A stretch of DNA of 7,412 nt from an uncultured Opitutaceae bacterium (GTDB lineage: Bacteria > Verrucomicrobiota > Verrucomicrobiae > Opitutales > Opitutaceae). Both the position numbers and the translations under genes were made by a program. A model generated the notes under the pieces. The model was given only the letters and a program-made list of their open reading frames with translations, did no database searches and had not been told where the DNA came from. This document shows, in pieces, positions 1 to 6,185 of this stretch (position 1 is the first letter of the stretch; the number at the start of each line of letters is the position of its first letter). The DNA is taken from NCBI GenBank assembly GCA_946482625.1, contig CAMLSH010000188.1, forward strand, positions 1 to 7,412, read 5' to 3'.

Positions 1-299
1 GTCTTGTCCATCGTCAGCGCGCTGCTCAAAGCGTCGCAGCCGGCATAGGTCACGCCCGCCGCATCGAGCAGGCGTTGCATGCCACCGTCCTCGCCGAACG
101 TCCCGTGCAACGTCGAGAAAACGACATGCCGCGCGGGGTCGAGTCCGGTGGGAAGCGATTCGTCGTCGATGTGGAAAAGACGGGTCGGGAAACTCCGTGC
201 GAGCGCCGCCGCGCAAGCCGCGCCCGATCCGAGCGAAACGTCGCGCTCGGGCGAGATGCCTCCAGCAAAGACAGCGATGATAGGTTCGTTAGCGCTCAT
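1..299 (-). CDS. ddl: D-alanine--D-alanine ligase (Ddl), N-terminal part, cut by window edge
   Basis: Cytoplasmic ATP-grasp ligase that joins two D-Ala into the D-Ala-D-Ala dipeptide later added to the peptidoglycan stem by MurF. My own translation from the ATG at 299 gives 99 codons with no stop, continuing past base 1; the family is about 300-370 residues, so roughly a third is present. Visible motifs are [15 protein letters not shown] (residues 12-26), where E18 matches the D-Ala-binding Glu15 of E. coli Ddl[13 protein letters not shown] (64-75), with the family His-Gly; and [15 protein letters not shown] (85-99), which leads into the ATP-binding domain. The ATG overlaps the murC-murB stop by four bases (ATGA) and has an AAGGA site 6 bases upstream, so the start is well supported. 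The catalytic domains lie outside the window and cannot be judged. Family assignment is near certain. Confidence 0.96.
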   Translation of the reverse strand, partial: MSANEPIIAVFAGGISPERDVSLGSGAACAAALARSFPTRLFHIDDESLPTGLDPARHVVFSTLHGTFGEDGGMQRLLDAAGVTYAGCDALSSALTMDK

Positions 300-2638
300 A
301 AAACGTCCTTCCACTCCTTGCCGTAGAGCAGCACCTCGGGCTCGAGCTTCACGCCCTTCGCCTGCTCGACGCGTGCGCGGATCCGGCGGACCAGCTCAAT
401 CACGTCGGCGCTCGTCGCGTGCCCGCGGTTGACGATGAAGTTGGCATGAACGGGCGACACTTCCGCGTCCCCCACCCGCTCGCCTTTGAGGCCTGCTTCA
501 TCGATGAGTTTTCCCGCGGAACTGCCGGGCGGATTTTTGAAGATACAACCCGCGCTTGGTTCGCGCGGCTGAGATTTTTGGCGTTTGTCGCGGTAAACGT
601 CGATCTGGCGCGCGATGTCGTCCGCCGCCGATTGCGCTGCCGGTCGCAGTAACGCGCCGAGCGCGATTGACTCATGGAGCTCCGCGCAATGCCGGTAATC
701 CACGTGCATCTCGGCGCGCTTCATGAGCCGCTCCTCACCGTCGCGCGTCATGAGGCGGACTTCCTCAACGACGTCGAACATCCAGCCGCCCATCGCACCG
801 GCATTCATGCGCAACGCGCCGCCGACATTGCCGGGAATGCCTTCGAGAAATTCGAATCCGACAAGCCCGGCTTTGGTCGCCAGACCGCACAGATTTTTCA
901 GCCGCAGGCCCGCGCCGACCCAGACGCGCCCGTCCGGACGCGGCTCGAAGATCTGCCAGCTCGCGTGATTGAAAGAGATGACCACGCCATCCACGCCGTC
1001 ATCCGGTATCAACAAATTGGAGCCGCGTCCGAGGATGTGAATCGCGACGGAGCGCGCCCTCGTTTCTTTCAAGACTTCGCGCAAGTCGTCCGCCGACGCC
1101 GGCTCGATATAAATCCGGGCGGCACCGCCGACACGCATCGTGGTTTTCTCCGCGAGCGATTCCTCGCGCTTCACTTTGGTCGCGGGCGAAACCTTCTCGC
1201 GCAGGACGGCGGCGAATTCATCCCAGCGGGCGGCCGCTTTTTGTTTCTCACTCATGAGCGCGATCCATTCGCGGGCGCATTGGTCGATGTCGCCCGCCCC
1301 CACGAAGGCCACGAGATCACCTGCTGTGATCTCGCGGGAAAGACGATCGAGCAGCACGCCCGGCTGGCCCGGATAATATGCGGCAGGGAGTGACGGCGCG
1401 TTTTTACGCAGTTCTGCGTAAAGATCGGCGGTCGTTCCTCCAGCGATCAACGCCTCGCCGGCGGAATAGACATCGAGCAGCTGCACGCGATCCGCGAGCG
1501 CGAGAGCGGCGGCAAACTCAGCCTTGAACTGCGCCGTGCGGCTGTAGCGGTGTGGTTGAAAAGCAACGACAAGGCGGCCGCTTTTGCCAAGGCGGCGACG
1601 GAGGCTCGTGAGCAAGGCGCGGATTTCGGACGGGTGATGTGCGTAGTCCTCGATCACCGTCAGGCCGGCCGTGGAGTGCAGCACCGACTGGCGGCGCCGC
1701 ACTCCCGGGTAGTCAGCCAACAAGGAGGCCAAAAGTGGGGCCCCCATGAGATGCACAGCAGCCAGCGCCGCCGTGGCATTGGCTGCATTAAACTCGCCCT
1801 GCGCACGCACCGTCGCGTGCAAGGGAGGGAAAAGATGATTGAGCGCGAGCGTCTGCCGTTCGCCGGACTCGCTCTCGATCTGTCCCCGGTAATCGCCGGT
1901 GCGTCCGAAGGTGTGCACGGACGTTTTCCCGCGTTGTTGCAACGCGACCCGCGCTGACAGCGCGCAGGCATCGCTCACCAAAACAGCTTGGGTCGTACGC
2001 TCGAAAAGCGCCGCGAACGTCGCCTCAAGATCGGCCTGCTGCCGGTAGTAATCGGGATGATCCCAATCGAGATTCACCGTCACCGTGATGGCCGGGGAAA
2101 ACCGGTCGATCGTGCCATCGCTTTCGTCGATCTCGGCAACGACCCAGTCGTTGGAGCCGGCGCGGGCCGGAGCGACGCTGTCGTCGTTGAAGAGTCCGCC
2201 GAGCACATACCCGGCGGGAAAATTCGCCCGGCGCAGCGCGGCGATGAGCATCGCCGTCGTGGTGGTTTTCCCGTGCGAACCGCAGACCGCGACGAGTTTC
2301 TTGTCACGCACCACCTCGGCAAGCAGCTCGCCACGTCGGACGAGCGGTATCTGCCGCGCGGATGCGGCGATGAAGGCGGGGTGCGCGGGGGAGATCGCCG
2401 AGGAGAAAACAACCAGGTTGCATTGCGGCGGGATGCCTCCGGCGACCGTCAGCGTGACGCCGGCGCGTTCGAGGTGGGCGCGCATGGCCTCGATCATCGC
2501 GTCGTCCTCGCCGCTGACTTTAAAGCCGAGCTGCGCGAGGTAGATGGCGAGCGGACCGACGCCCATGCCGGCGATGCCGGCGCAGTGAATCGATGTCACC
2601 TCGCGAGAGAAAAGCCTGGGAAGAGCGGCGGTTCTCAT
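296..2638 (-). CDS. murC/murB: Bifunctional MurC-MurB: UDP-MurNAc--L-Ala ligase fused to UDP-GlcNAc-enolpyruvate reductase
   Basis: A single 780-residue frame carries two consecutive cytoplasmic enzymes. Residues about 14-462 are MurC: Rossmann glycines [12 protein letters not shown] (17-28), P-loop GSHGKTTTT (120-128), DESDG (171-175), [10 protein letters not shown] (189-198), the two invariant Asn in FNAANA (283-288), DYAHHP (331-336), FQPHRYSRT (360-368) and GAGDID (447-452). All superfamily catalytic positions are filled. Residues about 480-780 are MurB: TMRVGG (500-505) and GRGSNLL (537-543) for FAD binding, GIPGNVGGA (600-608), MNAGAMG (611-617), DYRH (647-650), AGCIFKNP (696-703) and LEPEV (765-769). 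MurB forms UDP-MurNAc using NADPH, and MurC then adds L-Ala, so consecutive steps are fused in reversed order. The proton-donor position of MurB is Cys698 where Ser is usual. The ATG at 2638 overlaps the murG stop and follows a strong ribosome-binding site. No stop or frameshift separates the halves, and each is of normal length. Confidence 0.97.
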   Translation of the reverse strand: MRTAALPRLFSREVTSIHCAGIAGMGVGPLAIYLAQLGFKVSGEDDAMIEAMRAHLERAGVTLTVAGGIPPQCNLVVFSSAISPAHPAFIAASARQIPLVRRGELLAEVVRDKKLVAVCGSHGKTTTTAMLIAALRRANFPAGYVLGGLFNDDSVAPARAGSNDWVVAEIDESDGTIDRFSPAITVTVNLDWDHPDYYRQQADLEATFAALFERTTQAVLVSDACALSARVALQQRGKTSVHTFGRTGDYRGQIESESGERQTLALNHLFPPLHATVRAQGEFNAANATAALAAVHLMGAPLLASLLADYPGVRRRQSVLHSTAGLTVIEDYAHHPSEIRALLTSLRRRLGKSGRLVVAFQPHRYSRTAQFKAEFAAALALADRVQLLDVYSAGEALIAGGTTADLYAELRKNAPSLPAAYYPGQPGVLLDRLSREITAGDLVAFVGAGDIDQCAREWIALMSEKQKAAARWDEFAAVLREKVSPATKVKREESLAEKTTMRVGGAARIYIEPASADDLREVLKETRARSVAIHILGRGSNLLIPDDGVDGVVISFNHASWQIFEPRPDGRVWVGAGLRLKNLCGLATKAGLVGFEFLEGIPGNVGGALRMNAGAMGGWMFDVVEEVRLMTRDGEERLMKRAEMHVDYRHCAELHESIALGALLRPAAQSAADDIARQIDVYRDKRQKSQPREPSAGCIFKNPPGSSAGKLIDEAGLKGERVGDAEVSPVHANFIVNRGHATSADVIELVRRIRARVEQAKGVKLEPEVLLYGKEWKDVL
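306..310 (-). promoter_or_regulatory. Shine-Dalgarno site of ddl
   Basis: AAGGA on the minus strand, 6 bases before the ddl ATG at 299, lying within the last codons of murC-murB. It supports the ATGA-overlap start and suggests translation of ddl is coupled to the fusion gene. Confidence 0.7.
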
Positions 2639-3810
2639 GACGAACTCCTCCCGGAAGCGCCGACGTCGCCGTCGGTGGGAATCGAAACAGCCGATGGAGA
2701 CGCCGGCGCTGCGCGCGATGCGCCACAGAGGTGTTCGATGTCGTCGAGCATCGTCTCCAGCGCATTGGCGTGGTCGATACGCTGGAGCGCTTCGCGGTAC
2801 TTGCGCAGTTCGGTATCGTTCGCCAGGAGCTCGCGCACCGCCGGAGCGAGTTCGTCAAGGCAGCTCTGAGCGATAGCGATGCCGCCGCCCTGCTCTGTGA
2901 AATAGCGCGCGTTGGCTTCTTGGTGATTGTCCGCCGCGTGCGGGAACGGCACGAGCACCGCGGGCGTGCCACAGCGCGCGAGTTCTGCGAGTGTGCCAGC
3001 TCCGGCGCGCGAGACGACGAGATCGGCGGCGGACAACAGCGTGCCCATGCGATCGCAGAAAGGCGCAAAGATGACTTTGGCCGCGCCGCCGCCACGGCGC
3101 AGGTACTCGGTCGTTTCTCCCAAACTTTTCCCGAGGCCGGTGACGCAGTACGTCTGCACGCCGTCGGCGGCAAACGCGGCGGCGTGCTCGCGTGCCCAGT
3201 CGTTGAGCGCGGTCGCGCCCTGGCTCCCGCCGAGGATGACGAGCACCGGTTGCCCCGGATCGAGCCCGAACGCGGCGCACGCAGCGGCAGACGATTCGCG
3301 CGCGATCTCGCGGCGCACCGGCATACCCATGGAGAGAAGTTTGCCCGGCTTCAGCCCCGGCAAGGTGACTCCAGGCGGCAAATACACGCGGCGCGCGAGT
3401 TTGCTGAGGCGGCGGATGGCGCGGCCGGGCACGTGATTGGCTTCGTGCAGCGCCACGGGCACGCGATGCAGAAAACCCGCGAGGATGATGCTGGCGGTGG
3501 TGAATCCACCGAAGCCGACAATGCCGTCTGGTCGCTGTCGGCGAACCAGACTCAAGCCGAAGGCGAGTCCTTTGAGTTGCTGACAAAGGAAACGCGCGAA
3601 ACCGGCCGGCTTCCAGGTGAAGGGCGATCCCGGGATGCGAAGAAAGGTGAAGTGCGGGTATTTTTCGACCAGCCGTGCATCCACTTTCTTGTGACTGATC
3701 AGCAGCGTGACGCGGTGTCCGCGGGCGACGAGTCCTTCGGCGAGCGCGATGCCCGGCGAGAGGTGTCCGCCGGTGCCACCGCAGGCGATGAGGAAGGTCT
3801 TGCCACTCAC
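2635..3810 (-). CDS. murG: MurG: lipid I N-acetylglucosaminyltransferase
   Basis: Peripheral membrane GT-B glycosyltransferase that transfers GlcNAc from UDP-GlcNAc to lipid I, giving lipid II on the cytoplasmic face. The 391-residue product begins at a GTG (3810) that shares GTGA with the ftsW stop and sits 7 bases after a 9-base Shine-Dalgarno match. The same frame stays open far upstream across ftsW, but that part is antiphase coding and does not resemble MurG. Motifs: the N-terminal glycine loop GGTGGHLSPG (11-20) with the conserved His16, GFGGFTT (99-105), HEAN (122-125), GGSQGA (194-199), SRAGAGTLAE (267-276) and PFPHAADNHQEANA (288-301), the last two forming the UDP-GlcNAc site. HEAN replaces the HEQN of E. 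coli, a variant I recall from actinobacterial MurG. The family is usually about 355-370 residues; the extra length is an Ala/Ser/Pro-rich tail from about 365. The gene overlaps its neighbours by four bases at both ends. Confidence 0.97.
   Translation of the reverse strand: MSGKTFLIACGGTGGHLSPGIALAEGLVARGHRVTLLISHKKVDARLVEKYPHFTFLRIPGSPFTWKPAGFARFLCQQLKGLAFGLSLVRRQRPDGIVGFGGFTTASIILAGFLHRVPVALHEANHVPGRAIRRLSKLARRVYLPPGVTLPGLKPGKLLSMGMPVRREIARESSAAACAAFGLDPGQPVLVILGGSQGATALNDWAREHAAAFAADGVQTYCVTGLGKSLGETTEYLRRGGGAAKVIFAPFCDRMGTLLSAADLVVSRAGAGTLAELARCGTPAVLVPFPHAADNHQEANARYFTEQGGGIAIAQSCLDELAPAVRELLANDTELRKYREALQRIDHANALETMLDDIEHLCGASRAAPASPSAVSIPTDGDVGASGRSSS
2645..2652 (-). promoter_or_regulatory. 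Shine-Dalgarno site of murC-murB
   Basis: GGGAGGAG on the minus strand, with 6 bases between GAGGAG and the ATG at 2638. It lies inside the last codons of murG (the Ser/Gly-rich tail) and fixes the start at the ATGA overlap with the murG stop. Confidence 0.75.
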
Positions 3811-5003
3811 GTCCCCGTCACCTCCTGCATGGCGCGGCGCTTGCGCGAAAGCGTCGAGCGCGGCCAGGACCGCTGGGTGTTGACGATGATGCCGACGAGC
3901 AGGCCCATCAGCAGAAGATTCGAGAGACCAGCGCTGATGAACGGGAGCGACATACCCTTGGTGGGGAAGATTCCCGTGACCACGCCGAGATTCACGATGG
4001 CCTGCAGGCTCATCAGCAGGATGCAGCCGGTCACGAGCAGGAACTGAAACATGTTCGGCGCGCGCCGCAGATGAACGAGCCCCGCGATGAAGATCGTGAT
4101 GAACAGCCCCACCACCCCGAGCGTGAAAATCATGCCGAGCTCTTCGCCGACAACCGCGAAGATAAAGTCCGTGTGCGCTTCCGGGAGAAAATTGATCTGC
4201 TGCCTCCCCTGCCCCAACCCGGCGCCATCCACGCCACCGACGGCGAACGCGGCGAGCGATTGATAAAGTTGATACGTGCCGGACTGCTTGTTGCCCTCGA
4301 CATCGAGGAACGCCATGAAGCGGCGCAGGCGATTCGGGTTGTTGATGACGAGCACGGTGAACGCCGCGACCGCGAGCCCGACCGTCGGCAAGATGTAACG
4401 CCAGCGTGCGCCTGCGAGAAAGAGGAGGATCAATCCGATGGAGAGCGTCAGCGCCGCCGTGCCGAAATCGGGTTCGAGGATGATGAGGCCGGCAAAACCG
4501 CCGATCATCGCGAGCGGGATCAGGTATCCACGTTTCAGATCGCCGAGCTTCGTCTGATTGACCGCGAGATAGTGCGCGAGGCAGAAGACCATCGCGAGTT
4601 TCGCCAGTTCGGAGACTTGCAGACGGAGCGCGCCGATGCCGAGCCAGCGGCTGCTGCCTTTCACGGAGATGCCCACGTGCGGAATCAGCACCGCCACGAG
4701 CAACACAGCCGCCACGATGCCGATGATCCACACATAGCGGCGCATGGATTCGAGATCCACGCGGCTGACCGCCCACGCGAGTCCGCCCGCCATGCACACG
4801 CCGATGAGCTGCTTGGTGAGCCAGAAATACGGCCCCTGTTTAAATGACGCCGTCGCACTGAACAAACTCGGCAGGCCGATGAACGTGAGTGCGATCACAC
4901 ATGTCACGATCACCGACGCCGGGTTGAGTGCGAAATGCCCGCGGCCAGATTCGTGCGCGGGAAACGGCGCACGCGAAGCGGTGGTGGCGGAGGCAGAACT
5001 CAT
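3807..5003 (-). CDS. ftsW: FtsW: SEDS-family septal peptidoglycan glycosyltransferase
   Basis: Polytopic inner-membrane protein of the divisome that polymerises lipid II into septal glycan together with a class B PBP (FtsI). The 398-residue product has a polar cytoplasmic N-terminus of about 26 residues and then about ten hydrophobic segments (roughly 28-50, 60-80, 92-108, 131-147, 160-176, 183-199, 203-221, 281-311, 318-340, 352-376). Family motifs: KGSSRWLGIG (115-124), SELAKL (131-136), EPDFGT (177-182), and the extracellular-loop motif PEAHTDFIFAVVGEELG (274-290), in which D279 matches the essential Asp297 of E. coli FtsW. PTKGMSLPFIS (347-357) is also present, but the usual SYGGSS after it reads SAGLSN. 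Dcw position between murD and murG favours FtsW over RodA. The ATG at 5003 is the first start after an in-frame TAA and later starts would cut segment 1. No Shine-Dalgarno is visible in the 38 bases after the LysM gene. Confidence 0.96.
   Translation of the reverse strand: MSSASATTASRAPFPAHESGRGHFALNPASVIVTCVIALTFIGLPSLFSATASFKQGPYFWLTKQLIGVCMAGGLAWAVSRVDLESMRRYVWIIGIVAAVLLVAVLIPHVGISVKGSSRWLGIGALRLQVSELAKLAMVFCLAHYLAVNQTKLGDLKRGYLIPLAMIGGFAGLIILEPDFGTAALTLSIGLILLFLAGARWRYILPTVGLAVAAFTVLVINNPNRLRRFMAFLDVEGNKQSGTYQLYQSLAAFAVGGVDGAGLGQGRQQINFLPEAHTDFIFAVVGEELGMIFTLGVVGLFITIFIAGLVHLRRAPNMFQFLLVTGCILLMSLQAIVNLGVVTGIFPTKGMSLPFISAGLSNLLLMGLLVGIIVNTQRSWPRSTLSRKRRAMQEVTGT
3818..3826 (-). promoter_or_regulatory. 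Nine-base perfect Shine-Dalgarno site of murG
   Basis: AGGAGGTGA on the minus strand, 7 bases before the GTG at 3810. It is complementary over all nine bases to the usual 16S rRNA 3' end (TCACCTCCT) and lies within the last codons of ftsW. It decides the murG start in favour of this GTG over any upstream codon in the same open frame. Confidence 0.85.
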
Positions 5004-5041
5004 CGTCGAATCAGATTAGCGTCAGTCGCAGGCGCGATCGC

Positions 5042-6154
5042 TCAGGAACCGGGAGTGATCGGCGAAGCGCCTTCGACCGGCACGACCGGAGGTTCGTCGC
5101 TAGGAGCGGAGATGGGGCTCGATTCGGTCGGGCTCACCGGCGAAACGGGAGCCGACGGCGCTGGCTGCGTGGCGGGCGTTTCCACCGGCGGTTGATACGC
5201 GGGTTGCATCGGCGTCGATGCGGGCGCGGTACGACCGGCGCCGGGGACGATCAGCTTTTGCCCCGGCCGAAGTTTGTTCGGATCGGTGATGTTGTTGGCA
5301 GTGCCGAGGGCACGCTGAGTGACTCCATAGCGGCGTGCGATCTGCGCCAATGTTTCGTTGGGTTGAACAATATGCTCCGTATCTTCGGCGCTGGTTTTCA
5401 CGACCGGGCTCGGCGTGGAGGCGATGGAGGCGGCGGTGTCGGACGACGCGGGAAGCGTTAGTTTCTGGCCGACGATGACGGTATCGCCGCTGAGCTTGTT
5501 GAGCTTCTTGATGGCTCCCACGGTCGTGCCGGAGCGACGCGCGATAGCGCCAAGGCTGTCGCCGGATTTAACGGTGTAGGTCATCGTATCGCCGCCGACG
5601 CCTGCGGAATCCTCGGCGCCGTTCGCGGGTGCCTTGGTGGGAATCACGAGCTTTTTTCCGACCCCGAGAACCGCATCGGTCTTGAGGTTATTCGCCTCGG
5701 CGAGTTCGGCGACGGTGAGTCCGTGTTTCCGAGCGACCGTCCAGAGACTGTCGCGAGGCACGACGGTGTAAGTTGTTACGCGTTGCACGTCTGTAACGGG
5801 TGCAGTTTGCAGCGCGGATGCTGTGGGCGTGTTAGGGCGAGTGGGATTAAAACGCACCGAAGACGGCTCGGGCGCCTGCACCGGCGTGGTGCCGAAATCT
5901 TGCGGCGCCGAGACTACGCCGGGATTGAGGTCGGCGTTACTCACTGGGCTGGAAGTATCTGCAGCTTCGGGAGCCGTCGTGGAATAACCGGTGAGACCCG
6001 GGTAGCGGACTTTGCCCTCCTCGTTGGAAGACGACGTCTCGGATGGAGACGGCGCGCGGCGCGTGGTGGAACGGCAGCCAGGAATGGCGAAGACAAACAT
6101 GAACGCGGCGGCGTGCACGGCGACGACGATGCCGAAAATTTTGAGGATTTTCAT
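5042..6154 (-). CDS. Triple-LysM peptidoglycan-binding probable lipoprotein
   Basis: The 370-residue product starts with a signal sequence (Lys2, Lys5, then a hydrophobic stretch to about 24) ending in AIPGC, a plausible lipobox with Cys27 as the lipidated residue; Pro at -2 is not ideal. A disordered Ser/Thr/Pro-rich linker (about 28-125) follows. Three LysM domains come next: 128-172 (TYTVVPRDSLWTVA to KLVIP), 192-235 (TYTVKSGDSLGAIA to KLTLP) and 260-304 (HIVQPNETLAQIA to KLIVP). A Pro/Ser/Ala-rich tail (about 305-370) ends the protein. LysM domains bind GlcNAc-containing glycan, so the protein should sit in the periplasm on peptidoglycan. No LytM/M23, amidase, NlpC/P60 or other catalytic domain is visible, unlike NlpD or EnvC. 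Its place between murD and ftsW suggests a role in wall growth or division, which is inference. The ATG at 6154 directly precedes a good signal peptide, but no Shine-Dalgarno is visible. I have no gene symbol for it. Confidence 0.92.
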   Translation of the reverse strand: MKILKIFGIVVAVHAAAFMFVFAIPGCRSTTRRAPSPSETSSSNEEGKVRYPGLTGYSTTAPEAADTSSPVSNADLNPGVVSAPQDFGTTPVQAPEPSSVRFNPTRPNTPTASALQTAPVTDVQRVTTYTVVPRDSLWTVARKHGLTVAELAEANNLKTDAVLGVGKKLVIPTKAPANGAEDSAGVGGDTMTYTVKSGDSLGAIARRSGTTVGAIKKLNKLSGDTVIVGQKLTLPASSDTAASIASTPSPVVKTSAEDTEHIVQPNETLAQIARRYGVTQRALGTANNITDPNKLRPGQKLIVPGAGRTAPASTPMQPAYQPPVETPATQPAPSAPVSPVSPTESSPISAPSDEPPVVPVEGASPITPGS

Positions 6155-6185
6155 ATGCGACGGATGGGTTAAATAGGGATGGAAT

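Noticed and set aside
1988..2869. Plus-strand open frame of 293 codons opposite murC
   Set aside because: It mirrors MurC coding sequence, shows no recognisable motif and has no supporting context. Other plus-strand frames at 674-1393 and 4071-4847 are rejected for the same reason.
3439..3450. HEAN in place of HEQN in MurG
   Set aside because: From memory the same HEAN variant is found in actinobacterial MurG proteins, so it does not point to altered function.
2731..4047. Long plus-strand open frame of 438 codons opposite murG and the end of ftsW
   Set aside because: It is antisense to two clearly recognised genes. Its translation is rich in Arg, Glu, Ala and Gly with no domain-like motif, as expected for the reverse frame of a GC-rich gene.
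3811..4797. Upstream extension of the murG frame to an ATG at 4797, giving a 720-residue protein
   Set aside because: The extension lies wholly inside ftsW in another frame, is Arg/His-rich and unlike any MurG. The GTG at 3810 has a perfect ribosome-binding site and a standard MurG N-terminus.
5034..5041. Palindrome GCGATCGC between the LysM gene and ftsW
   Set aside because: It resembles the cyanobacterial HIP1 repeat, but I noticed only this one copy, and an eight-base palindrome of this composition is expected by chance in GC-rich DNA.
6155..6185. A TATTTA stretch upstream of the LysM gene as a possible -10 promoter element
   Set aside because: No matching -35 element is visible at proper spacing, and the gap is only 31 bases inside a run of same-strand genes.
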